Shown one piece after another: positions 1-5,270 of a stretch of DNA of 5,532 nucleotides. Both the position numbers and the translations under genes were made by a program. Origin of the DNA: an uncultured bacterium. Its GTDB lineage: Bacteria; Bacillota; Clostridia; Lachnospirales; Lachnospiraceae. Every line of letters starts with the position of its first letter. The stretch's first letter is position 1. The stretch is taken from positions 1 through 5,532 of the forward strand of contig CAMGRE010000154.1 of assembly GCA_946061355.1 (NCBI GenBank). Reading direction: 5' to 3'. Below the pieces are notes generated by a model. The model ran no database searches. It was not told the origin of the DNA and worked only from the letters and a program-made list of their open reading frames with translations.

Positions 1-12
1 TTTCTTAGCCAT
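1..12 (-). CDS. 5' end of a divergent gene of unknown function (partial)
   Basis: Read on the minus strand, the first bases of the window give ATG GCT AAG AAA (M-A-K-K) running off the left edge. The start is supported by an excellent ribosome binding site, AAAGGAG at 26 to 20, followed by a 7-nt spacer, and by a candidate promoter further upstream at 47-75. Only four codons are visible, so no product can be named. Its divergent arrangement with the tetR gene at 203 is the classic layout for a TetR regulator and its target, so this gene, rather than the pxp operon, may be what the regulator controls. The reading frame cannot be confirmed over such a short stretch. Confidence 0.6.
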
Positions 13-46
13 ATAGTAGCTCCTTTCACCTTCGTTCTTACCTTCT

Positions 47-75
47 ATTGTAATACTATTTTGTGAAATTGAAAA
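47..75 (-). promoter_or_regulatory. Candidate sigma-A promoter for the divergent left-edge gene
   Basis: On the minus strand there is a -35-like TTTTCA (positions 75-70, 4 of 6 to consensus), a 17-nt spacer, and a -10-like TACAAT (52-47, 5 of 6). Transcription would begin near position 40, giving a leader of about 28 nt that carries the AAAGGAG ribosome binding site (26-20). Position and spacing fit well, but the region is AT-rich, so chance matches are possible. Confidence 0.45.
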
Positions 76-124
76 GAGAAATATGTATTCAGAGCATGGA
101 ACTTCCGGGAGATAAAAAATCTTC

Positions 125-153
125 TTGAACCATTTCGCCTTCTATGATAAGAT
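125..153 (+). promoter_or_regulatory. Possible tetR promoter
   Basis: A -35-like TTGAAC (125-130, 4 of 6) and a -10-like TAAGAT (148-153, 4 of 6) are separated by 17 nt. The better -10 match TATGAT (143-148) lies in the same stretch but at poor spacing. A start site near 160 would leave about 40 nt of leader before the tetR ATG and would place the palindrome at 171-183 just downstream of the start site, which suits autorepression. This is one of several weak possibilities. Confidence 0.3.
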
Positions 154-170
154 AAAAATCGACCATTGCG

Positions 171-183
171 GTCAATTGTTGAC
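171..183 (+). promoter_or_regulatory. Palindrome GTCAA-TTG-TTGAC, candidate TetR operator
   Basis: GTCAATTGTTGAC is an inverted repeat with perfect 5-base arms around a 3-base centre, ending 19 bases before the tetR start codon. TetR-family dimers usually bind short dyads in the intergenic region next to their own gene, so autoregulation is a reasonable inference. The arms are short, and no second good copy is visible at the pxp promoter; only a lone TTGAC half (854-858), inside the -35 element, is shared. Confidence 0.35.
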
Positions 184-202
184 AACGGGCGGATAAAAGT
201 AT

Positions 203-814
203 ATGAATGAGAAATTTTTTGATCTGAAAAAAGAAAAGCAGGACAGGATGATCAATGCGGCGCTGAAGCTCTTTGCGGAAAACGGATATCGCAGGGCCAG
301 CACGGATGATATGGTGAAGGAAGCCGGTATCAGCAAGGGACTTCTGTTTCACTATTTCGGAAGCAAACTGGGATTGTATGAGTTTGTGTATGATTACAGT
401 GTAAAATTTCTCACGATGGAGTTATCGTCTGTCCTCCATCAGGAAGAGGCGGACTTTTTTGTGCTGCGGGCACAGATCGAACAGGCGAAGGCGGCCGTTA
501 TGAAGAATTTCCCTTATGTGCAGCTGTTTCTGTACAGGGCCTCAAAGGAAGATGATATGGAGGCGCTGACAGCCATCACGGAGAAGCGGCAGCAGCTTCG
601 GGAACTGTATGACGGCATGTACAGCCATGTGGATGACACTTCCGTAGCTGGAGGATCATCGGACAGGATCCGCCGTATGACGGATTATACACTGAACGGG
701 CTGCTGGAGGATCTGCTGCGGGCGAACAGCTTTTCTCCTGAGGGATACCTGATGGAAGCGCAGGCATATCTGGATGAATTGCACCGGCTGTGCGGTAGAA
801 CGGCTGCAGTGTGA
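203..814 (+). CDS. TetR/AcrR-family transcriptional regulator
   Basis: This 203-residue protein is of typical TetR length: an N-terminal DNA-binding three-helix domain and a ligand/dimer domain. The first helix (residues about 9-29) ends in LFAENGY. The helix-turn-helix spans about 33-52, with the family signature ISKGLLFHYFGSK at 43-55. The rest (about 60-203) is predicted alpha-helical and variable, so the ligand cannot be deduced. It probably acts as a cytoplasmic repressor. The start at 203 places the helix at the usual distance, although the ribosome binding site is weak (a GGCGGA-like stretch at 189-194), suggesting low expression. It lies divergently from the left-edge gene and upstream of the pxp operon, from which it is separated by 214 bases with a separate promoter. 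Which neighbour it controls is not decided by the sequence. Confidence 0.9.
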   Translation: MNEKFFDLKKEKQDRMINAALKLFAENGYRRASTDDMVKEAGISKGLLFHYFGSKLGLYEFVYDYSVKFLTMELSSVLHQEEADFFVLRAQIEQAKAAVMKNFPYVQLFLYRASKEDDMEALTAITEKRQQLRELYDGMYSHVDDTSVAGGSSDRIRRMTDYTLNGLLEDLLRANSFSPEGYLMEAQAYLDELHRLCGRTAAV

Positions 815-853
815 TGTCAGGGAATTGCATGGGAAAAAGTACACGTTCTTCCA

Positions 854-882
854 TTGACAGAAAAATATCCGTCTGATACAAT
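854..882 (+). promoter_or_regulatory. Strong sigma-A promoter of the pxp operon
   Basis: A perfect -35 TTGACA (854-859), a 17-nt spacer, and -10 TACAAT (877-882, 5 of 6) are preceded by an extended -10 TG at 874-875. This is the best promoter in the window. The expected start site is about 888-890, about 140 nt upstream of the pxpB start codon. No comparable promoter lies between the terminator (941-971) and pxpB, so this is probably the operon promoter. Confidence 0.75.
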
Positions 883-887
883 GAGCG

Positions 888-939
888 TTGTAAAAAAGAA
901 AGAGAATTTATCAATAATTATAGAGAATTGCTTTTACAA
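888..939 (+). repeat. Inverted repeat TTGTAAAA / TTTTACAA in the operon leader
   Basis: TTGTAAAA (888-895) is perfectly complementary to TTTTACAA (932-939). The left arm sits at the predicted transcript 5' end and the right arm directly abuts the terminator stem at 941. The stem would be 8 base pairs, AT-rich, with a 36-nt loop containing two copies of AGAGAATT (901-908 and 922-929). It could be an RNA structure that stacks on the terminator, or a DNA site, or chance. Apart from three A residues that could extend the terminator stem, the two hairpins are compatible rather than mutually exclusive. Confidence 0.4.
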
Positions 940-940
940 A

Positions 941-971
941 GGCGTATGAACAATAGTTCATGCGCCTTTTT
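941..971 (+). terminator. Intrinsic terminator in the pxpB leader (possible attenuator)
   Basis: GGCGTATGAAC (941-951) pairs along its full 11 bases with GTTCATGCGCC (956-966), with one G-T wobble and the tetraloop AATA. A run of five T (967-971) follows directly. The AAA at 938-940 can extend the stem against the first T residues. This is a textbook Rho-independent terminator. It would end tetR transcripts, but it also lies about 50 nt downstream of the strong promoter at 854-882 and before pxpB, so it should also reduce or regulate operon transcription. Confidence 0.85.
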
Positions 972-1028
972 CGTTATGGCAACGAGAAAATGGTCATGGT
1001 GCGGGCGCGAATAGAGAGGAGCGGTGAA

Positions 1029-1730
1029 ATGTCTGAGTATCCGAGAGTGCTTCCGGCAGGGGACTGCAGTGCAGTTGTGGAGTTCGGCAATACGATCTGT
1101 GAGCAGACGGGAGGCAGAATAAAATCCTATATGCATATTCTTAAGCAGAGTGCACCGGAAGGTGTGGCTGAGGCGGTTCCGACATTCCGTTCCGTTCTCA
1201 TACAGTATGATCCGGCAAAGATCCTCTACGGGGAATTAAAACAAAGACTTGAGGCTTTGGCGCAAAACTGCACGTCTGATGATCAGGCGCAGGGGCGTGT
1301 GGTACGGATCCCGGTCTGCTATGGCGGAGCATATGGTCCGGATCTGGCATTCGTGGCGCAGAACGCGGGATTGACTGAGAAAGAGGTGATCGGGCGCCAC
1401 GCAGGGAGAGAGTATCTGATCTATATGCTTGGATTCCTGCCGGGTTTTCCTTATCTCGGCGGACTGGATGAGAAACTGTATACACCAAGGCTCGAGACGC
1501 CGCGAGTGCGTATTCCGGCAGGATCGGTCGGGATCGGCGGGGAGCAGACGGGGATCTATCCGCTGGATTCCCCGGGAGGTTGGCAGTTGATCGGCACGAC
1601 ACCTGTGACGGTGTATGATCCTGACAGAGAGCAGCCGATTCCGTATCAGGCAGGCGATCGGATCCGCTTCTGTCCTGTGTCGGAGGAGGAGTTCAAACGG
1701 ATAAAGGAGTCGGGCGTATGGGAATTTTGA
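1029..1730 (+). CDS. pxpB: 5-oxoprolinase subunit PxpB (KipI family)
   Basis: PxpB is a subunit of the cytoplasmic ATP-dependent 5-oxoprolinase PxpABC, which opens 5-oxoproline (pyroglutamate) to glutamate. The homologous B. subtilis protein was first described as KipI, an inhibitor of the sporulation kinase KinA. The 233-residue protein carries the family motifs in order: IPVCYGGAYGPDL (94-106), GFLPGFPYLGGL (135-146), RIPAGSVGIGG (161-171), and a PLDSPGGWQLIGTTP stretch (178-192), as in the carboxyltransferase-C/cyclophilin-like fold. The ATG at 1029 is preferred because AGAGGAG (1015-1021) lies 7 nt upstream and the product starts MSEYPRVLPAGD, as usual for the family. An in-frame ATG at 960 lies inside the terminator hairpin and has no binding site. 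It heads the operon and its 3' end overlaps pxpC by 13 bases. Confidence 0.95.
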   Translation: MSEYPRVLPAGDCSAVVEFGNTICEQTGGRIKSYMHILKQSAPEGVAEAVPTFRSVLIQYDPAKILYGELKQRLEALAQNCTSDDQAQGRVVRIPVCYGGAYGPDLAFVAQNAGLTEKEVIGRHAGREYLIYMLGFLPGFPYLGGLDEKLYTPRLETPRVRIPAGSVGIGGEQTGIYPLDSPGGWQLIGTTPVTVYDPDREQPIPYQAGDRIRFCPVSEEEFKRIKESGVWEF

Positions 1731-2734
1731 TCGAAAAGGCGGGAATCTTCACTACCGTTCAGGATATGGGCAGGGAAGGCTATCAGAAGATGGGATTCCG
1801 GGTATCTGGCGTGATGGACCGGAGAGCCTATACCGTCGCGAATCTTCTGGTGGGCAATGACGGGACGGAGGCCGCTCTGGAATTCGTTATGCAGGGGCCG
1901 ACAATTGTGTTTGAGGAGGATGCAGTGATCGCGCTTGGCGGTGGAGAGTTCGGAGCAAGCCTGAATGGAGATCCGCTTCTAAATGATGTTGCCTGCCAGG
2001 TGCATAAGGGTGACAGGCTGGAACTTGGATTTATACGGAAAGGAAATTACGGTTATCTGGCAGTCAGAGGAGGGCTCGATGTGCCAAAGGTCATGGGAAG
2101 CCGTTCCACGGACGTCAAATGCAGGCTCGGCGGTTATCAGGGAAGAAAACTTCAGGATGGTGACAGGATCGGAGTGCTTCCTGTGGAACACGCGGGAGTG
2201 AATGGCGGGAAAGGGAAGAGAAAGCTGACGGGGATGTTCTCGGGACATCACAAAACAACTTGTGAATCGGAAGCGTCTCTTGTGCCGGAAGTATGGCAGG
2301 AAAAAGAGAGGAATGTCACTGTGCGGGTTGTGCTGGGACCGCAGGAGGATTACTTTACCAGAGCGGGAATCCAGACCTTTGCCACGCAGGAATATACCGT
2401 GACCGATCAGTGTGACCGGATGGGATTCCGGTTGGACGGGCCGGAGATTGAACACAACGAAAAAGGCGCCGATATCATCTCGGACGGGATCGCATTCGGA
2501 TCCATACAGGTACCGAGCCATGGGAAGCCGATCATCATGATGGCGGACAGGCAGACGACCGGAGGGTATACCAAGATCGCTACCGTGATCAGTACAGACC
2601 TGCCGAAGCTGGTGCAGTGCAGGCCGGGAGGCACGGTGCGTTTCCGGATCATCAGCGTGGAGGAAGCACAGCTTTATTATCGTATCGAACAGGAAGAATG
2701 CAAGAAATTAAAAGATAAATTAACTTTATTGTGA
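1718..2734 (+). CDS. pxpC: 5-oxoprolinase subunit PxpC (KipA family)
   Basis: PxpC is the partner of PxpB in 5-oxoprolinase and belongs to the biotin-dependent carboxyltransferase-like (KipA/urea amidolyase-related) family. At 338 residues it is of normal length. Visible motifs are TVQDMGREGYQ (13-23), GVMDRRAY (31-38), RGGLDVPKVMGSRSTD (117-132), DRMGFRLDG (233-241), and the highly conserved block starting SDGIAFGSIQVP (255-266) and continuing to ADRQTTGGYTKIATV (276-290). The ribosome binding site AAAGGAG (1703-1709) lies within the end of pxpB with an 8-nt spacer, and the 13-base overlap suggests translational coupling and equal subunit production. The linker at about 158-200 is rich in charged residues and poorly conserved. 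Its end is followed after 14 bases by the DUF1445 gene. Confidence 0.95.
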   Translation: MGILIEKAGIFTTVQDMGREGYQKMGFRVSGVMDRRAYTVANLLVGNDGTEAALEFVMQGPTIVFEEDAVIALGGGEFGASLNGDPLLNDVACQVHKGDRLELGFIRKGNYGYLAVRGGLDVPKVMGSRSTDVKCRLGGYQGRKLQDGDRIGVLPVEHAGVNGGKGKRKLTGMFSGHHKTTCESEASLVPEVWQEKERNVTVRVVLGPQEDYFTRAGIQTFATQEYTVTDQCDRMGFRLDGPEIEHNEKGADIISDGIAFGSIQVPSHGKPIIMMADRQTTGGYTKIATVISTDLPKLVQCRPGGTVRFRIISVEEAQLYYRIEQEECKKLKDKLTLL

Positions 2735-2748
2735 TTGGAGGAAGCGGT

Positions 2749-3534
2749 ATGGATTACACACATGCAAAACCGTGGGAAGTGAGGAAATTGATTCGGGAGG
2801 GAAAGATCACGACGCCGACGTCGGGGATGTGCGCAGGGTATGCACAGGCTAATCTCGCTATTCTGCCCAAGGAACTTGCCTATGATTTTCTCCTGTTTAC
2901 CCAGAGGAATCCAAAGCCCTGTCCGATCCTGGAGGTAGCGGATGTCGGGAGCAGGGAACTTAAATTTATCGCAAAGGATTGTGATATCGCCACGGATTTT
3001 CCCAAATACAGAATTTACGAAAAGGGAGAACTGAAAGGGGAATACACCGACATCCGTGAGTTCTGGAGAGATGATCTGGTGAGTTTTCTGATCGGCTGCA
3101 GTTTCTCTTTCGAGTCGGAACTGATCGATGCCGGAATCGAGATGCGTCATAATACAATGGGCTGTAACGTGCCCATGTATATCACGGATATCGCGACGAC
3201 GCCTGCAGGGATCTTCCACGGTCCCATGACCGTGAGCATGCGACCCATTCCCTATGATCAGGTGGTGAGGGCAGTTCAGGTTTCCGGGACAATGCCCAGA
3301 GTACACGGTGCGCCGATCCATATCGGGGATCCGGCTGCGATCGGCATCAGGGATATCAATAAACCGGATTTTGGAGATCCGGTCATCATCAAAGAGGGCG
3401 AGGTGCCGGTGTTCTGGCCCTGCGGGGTGACACCGCAGTCGGTGCTCATGAGTGTGAAGCCTGATTTTGTCATCACACATGCACCGGGACATATGTTGAT
3501 TACGGATGTAAAAAATGTGGATCTGAAGGAGTGA
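2749..3534 (+). CDS. DUF1445 protein, YcsI / D-glutamate cyclase N-terminal family
   Basis: This 261-residue protein belongs to the UPF0317/DUF1445 family (B. subtilis YcsI, often called putative hydro-lyase). Conserved blocks are GMCAGYAQANLAILP (26-40), QRNPKPCPILEV (52-63), RDDLVSFLIGCSFSFE (107-122), the HGAPIHIGDP stretch (186-195), VFWPCGVTPQ (221-230) and THAPGHMLITD (243-253). No enzyme activity is firmly established for the bacterial stand-alone form. In vertebrates the same domain forms the N-terminal half of mitochondrial D-glutamate cyclase DGLUCY, which interconverts D-glutamate and 5-oxo-D-proline. Start choice: ATG 2749 has GGAGGAA (2737-2743) 5 nt upstream, whereas an in-frame GTG at 2731 overlaps the pxpC stop and lacks such a site. 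It lies between pxpC and pxpA, and the DUF4392 gene at 5271 would supply the other DGLUCY half. Confidence 0.92.
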   Translation: MDYTHAKPWEVRKLIREGKITTPTSGMCAGYAQANLAILPKELAYDFLLFTQRNPKPCPILEVADVGSRELKFIAKDCDIATDFPKYRIYEKGELKGEYTDIREFWRDDLVSFLIGCSFSFESELIDAGIEMRHNTMGCNVPMYITDIATTPAGIFHGPMTVSMRPIPYDQVVRAVQVSGTMPRVHGAPIHIGDPAAIGIRDINKPDFGDPVIIKEGEVPVFWPCGVTPQSVLMSVKPDFVITHAPGHMLITDVKNVDLKE

Positions 3535-3540
3535 AGCAAT

Positions 3541-4308
3541 ATGAATAAAGTGGATTTGAACTGTGATCTCGGAGAAAGCTTCGGACGCTACACGCTGGGG
3601 ATGGACGAGGAGGTGATCCCGTTAGTATCGTCTGCCAATATCGCATGCGGCTATCATGCGTCCGATCCGGTTGTCATGGAACGGACGGTGGGACTGGCAG
3701 CCGGGGCAGGGATCGGGATCGGTGCACATCCCGGCTTTCCTGATCTGATGGGCTTCGGAAGGCGGAACATGAATGTGACGCCGGCGGAGGCAAAGGCGTA
3801 TCTGACCTATCAGCTCGGTGCACTGTACGGGTTCTGCCGGTCAAAGGGAGTGAAATTGCAGCATGTGAAGCCGCACGGTGCGCTCTACAATATGGCGGGA
3901 AAGGATGCAAAGCTTGCCGAAGCAATCTGTGAGGCGGTGTATGAATTCGATCCGGACATTATCCTGTTAGGCTTGTCCGGAAGCGAGATGACCAAAGCGG
4001 CACAGAGGAAGGGGCTGCGGTATGCCAATGAGTTCTTTGCGGACAGAGGGTATGAGGAGGATGGTTCTCTGGTTGACCGCAGAAAAGAAGGGGCAATGAT
4101 CACAGATGAGGATTTTGCAGTAAAAAGACTGGTGCGCGTGATCAAGGAGAATAAAATAGCGACCGTTACCGGAAAGGATATTGACATGAAGATTGATTCT
4201 GTCTGTGTGCATGGGGACGGAGCGAAGGCGCTTGCCTTTGTGGAGAAGATCAGACAGACGCTTGCGGATGAGGGGATAGCGGTTGTGCCGCTTTCTGAGA
4301 TGGTGTAG
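3541..4308 (+). CDS. pxpA: 5-oxoprolinase subunit PxpA (LamB/YcsF family)
   Basis: PxpA is the third subunit of the PxpABC 5-oxoprolinase. At 255 residues it matches the usual length. Family signatures are clear: DLNCDLGESFG (5-15), SANIACGYHA (31-40), GAHPGFPDLMGFGRR (61-75), VKPHGALYN (109-117), EFFADRGYEEDGSLVDR (164-180) and SVCVHGDG (220-227). The conserved Asp, His and Glu residues near the N-terminus and the KPHG block are the likely active-site elements of this glycoside hydrolase/deacetylase-like barrel. The ribosome binding site AAGGAG (3526-3531) overlaps the end of the preceding gene, with a 6-base gap between genes. In B. subtilis the equivalent gene ycsF is first in the operon, with the transporter-like ycsG next to it; here pxpA is fourth and no transporter is in view. 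Confidence 0.96.
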   Translation: MNKVDLNCDLGESFGRYTLGMDEEVIPLVSSANIACGYHASDPVVMERTVGLAAGAGIGIGAHPGFPDLMGFGRRNMNVTPAEAKAYLTYQLGALYGFCRSKGVKLQHVKPHGALYNMAGKDAKLAEAICEAVYEFDPDIILLGLSGSEMTKAAQRKGLRYANEFFADRGYEEDGSLVDRRKEGAMITDEDFAVKRLVRVIKENKIATVTGKDIDMKIDSVCVHGDGAKALAFVEKIRQTLADEGIAVVPLSEMV

Positions 4309-4315
4309 TGCGTTA

Positions 4316-4329
4316 CTGACAACAGTCAG
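4316..4329 (+). other. Small hairpin in the pxpA to aminotransferase gap
   Basis: CTGAC (4316-4320), loop AACA, GTCAG (4325-4329) forms a 5-base-pair stem 8 bases after the pxpA stop. There is no T-run after it, so it is not an intrinsic terminator. It could be an mRNA processing or stability element in the 78-base gap, which is the longest inside the operon. The remainder of the gap holds an AT-rich patch and the GGAGGAGG binding site for the next gene. Confidence 0.3.
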
Positions 4330-4386
4330 AATCATATTATATTTGAGGCTGACGCGAAGAGTGCGGATCAGTCGGAGGAGGAATTT

Positions 4387-5250
4387 ATGAAAACAGTAGG
4401 ATATTATAACGGAAAAATCGGAGAGATTGAGGAGATGATGGTGCCGATGAATGACCGCGCCATGTATTTCGGCGACGGCGTGTACGATGCTACCTATGCG
4501 GCCAACCGTAAGATCTTTGAGCTGGAGGGCCACATGGAGCGGTTCTTTAACAGCTTTAGGGCGATGGAGATTCCCTTCCGGATGACCAGGGAGGAGCTGG
4601 CGGCGGAGCTTCAGAAATGTGTCGATCTGATGGACAGTGACGGGGAAGTGATGGTGTACTGGCAGTCAACCAGAGGAACGGGCATGAGGAATCATCTGTT
4701 CCCCACGGACGGGAAGCCGGCAAACCTGCTGATCACGGTCAGGGAAGTGCCTCTCTCCGATCTGCGTACGCCATACAAAGTAATCACATTGGAAGATACG
4801 AGATTTCTCCATTGTAATATTAAGACTCTGAATTTAATACCGAGTGTTATTGCAAATCAGAGAGCCAAGGAAGCCGGATGTCAGGAAGCAATTTTCCACA
4901 GGGGAGACAGAGTGACGGAGTGTGCGCACAGCAATGTCCATATCCTGAAAAACGGGAAATTTATCACGGCGCCTACCGACAATCTGATCCTGCCGGGCAT
5001 CACACGTAAGCACCTGCTGCGTATCTGCGAGGCACAGAAGATCCCGTATGAGGAGCGGATCTTCTCACTGGCGGAGGTGTTTGACGCAGATGAGATCATC
5101 ATTTCCAGTGCCGGAACGCTCGGCGTAGGCGTGTGCGAGGTGGACGGCAAGCCGGCCGGCGGCAAAGATCCGGAACTTTTGAAGAGGCTTCAGAAGGCGG
5201 CTGTGGATGATTTTGAGAGGGAGACCGGACACAGACCGGATATCTTATAA
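4387..5250 (+). CDS. Class-IV PLP aminotransferase, probable D-amino acid aminotransferase
   Basis: This 287-residue protein has the fold-type IV aminotransferase pattern shared by D-amino acid and branched-chain aminotransferases. From remembered comparison with Bacillus sp. YM-1 D-alanine aminotransferase, it shows FGDGVY (28-33) with Tyr33, Arg52 in GHMERFF, TRGTGMRNH (95-103), catalytic Lys146 in HCNIKTLNL (142-150), EAIFHRGDRVTE (167-178) with Glu178, SN at 182-183, and PGITR (203-207). Arg101 and His103 match the R-x-H pair that binds the substrate carboxylate in D-specific enzymes and favours D-Ala/D-Glu/2-oxoglutarate exchange. The likely reaction is D-alanine + 2-oxoglutarate to pyruvate + D-glutamate, reversible. 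The phosphate loop reads ECAHSN instead of the EGSSSN of YM-1. The start has GGAGGAGG (4374-4381) 5 nt upstream. A branched-chain or aminodeoxychorismate lyase role is less likely. Confidence 0.85.
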   Translation: MKTVGYYNGKIGEIEEMMVPMNDRAMYFGDGVYDATYAANRKIFELEGHMERFFNSFRAMEIPFRMTREELAAELQKCVDLMDSDGEVMVYWQSTRGTGMRNHLFPTDGKPANLLITVREVPLSDLRTPYKVITLEDTRFLHCNIKTLNLIPSVIANQRAKEAGCQEAIFHRGDRVTECAHSNVHILKNGKFITAPTDNLILPGITRKHLLRICEAQKIPYEERIFSLAEVFDADEIIISSAGTLGVGVCEVDGKPAGGKDPELLKRLQKAAVDDFERETGHRPDIL

Positions 5251-5270
5251 GAAGGACGGAGAGTGCATCG

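Noticed and set aside
179..207. Perfect TTGACA (179-184) as a tetR -35 element
   Set aside because: At normal spacing the -10 would fall on the tetR start codon, leaving no leader; the bases are better explained as one arm of the palindrome at 171-183.
905..919. CodY-box-like sequence AATTTATCAATAATT
   Set aside because: It has five mismatches to the 15-base CodY consensus as I recall it, in an AT-rich stretch, so it is not above chance.
881..949. Small open frame of 22 codons in the leader (possible leader peptide)
   Set aside because: Its ATG overlaps the -10 element of the promoter, so it would not be in the transcript from that promoter, and no ribosome binding site precedes it.
946..1014. 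Small open frame across the terminator with two Trp codons (possible attenuation peptide)
   Set aside because: It begins inside the hairpin stem, the only AAAGG upstream is 3 nt away, and the Trp codons lie after the terminator, so it cannot work as a classic attenuator peptide.
960..1730. Longer pxpB reading from an in-frame ATG at 960
   Set aside because: That ATG lies in the 3' arm of the terminator hairpin, has no ribosome binding site, and adds 23 residues not typical of the family; ATG 1029 has AGAGGAG at ideal spacing.
2677..3492. Long minus-strand open frame of 271 codons opposite the DUF1445 gene
   Set aside because: Its translation is rich in His, Arg, Cys and Pro with no recognisable motif, and it lies wholly opposite well-conserved coding sequence; it is a shadow frame.
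2731..3534. DUF1445 gene starting at GTG 2731
   Set aside because: The GTG overlaps the pxpC stop and the binding site GGAGGAA lies downstream of it; ATG 2749 is correctly placed after that site and gives the usual N-terminus.
4313..4340. Internal promoter before the aminotransferase gene (TATTAT at 4335-4340)
   Set aside because: No acceptable -35 is present at 16-18 nt; the gap is short and the gene most likely belongs to the operon transcript.
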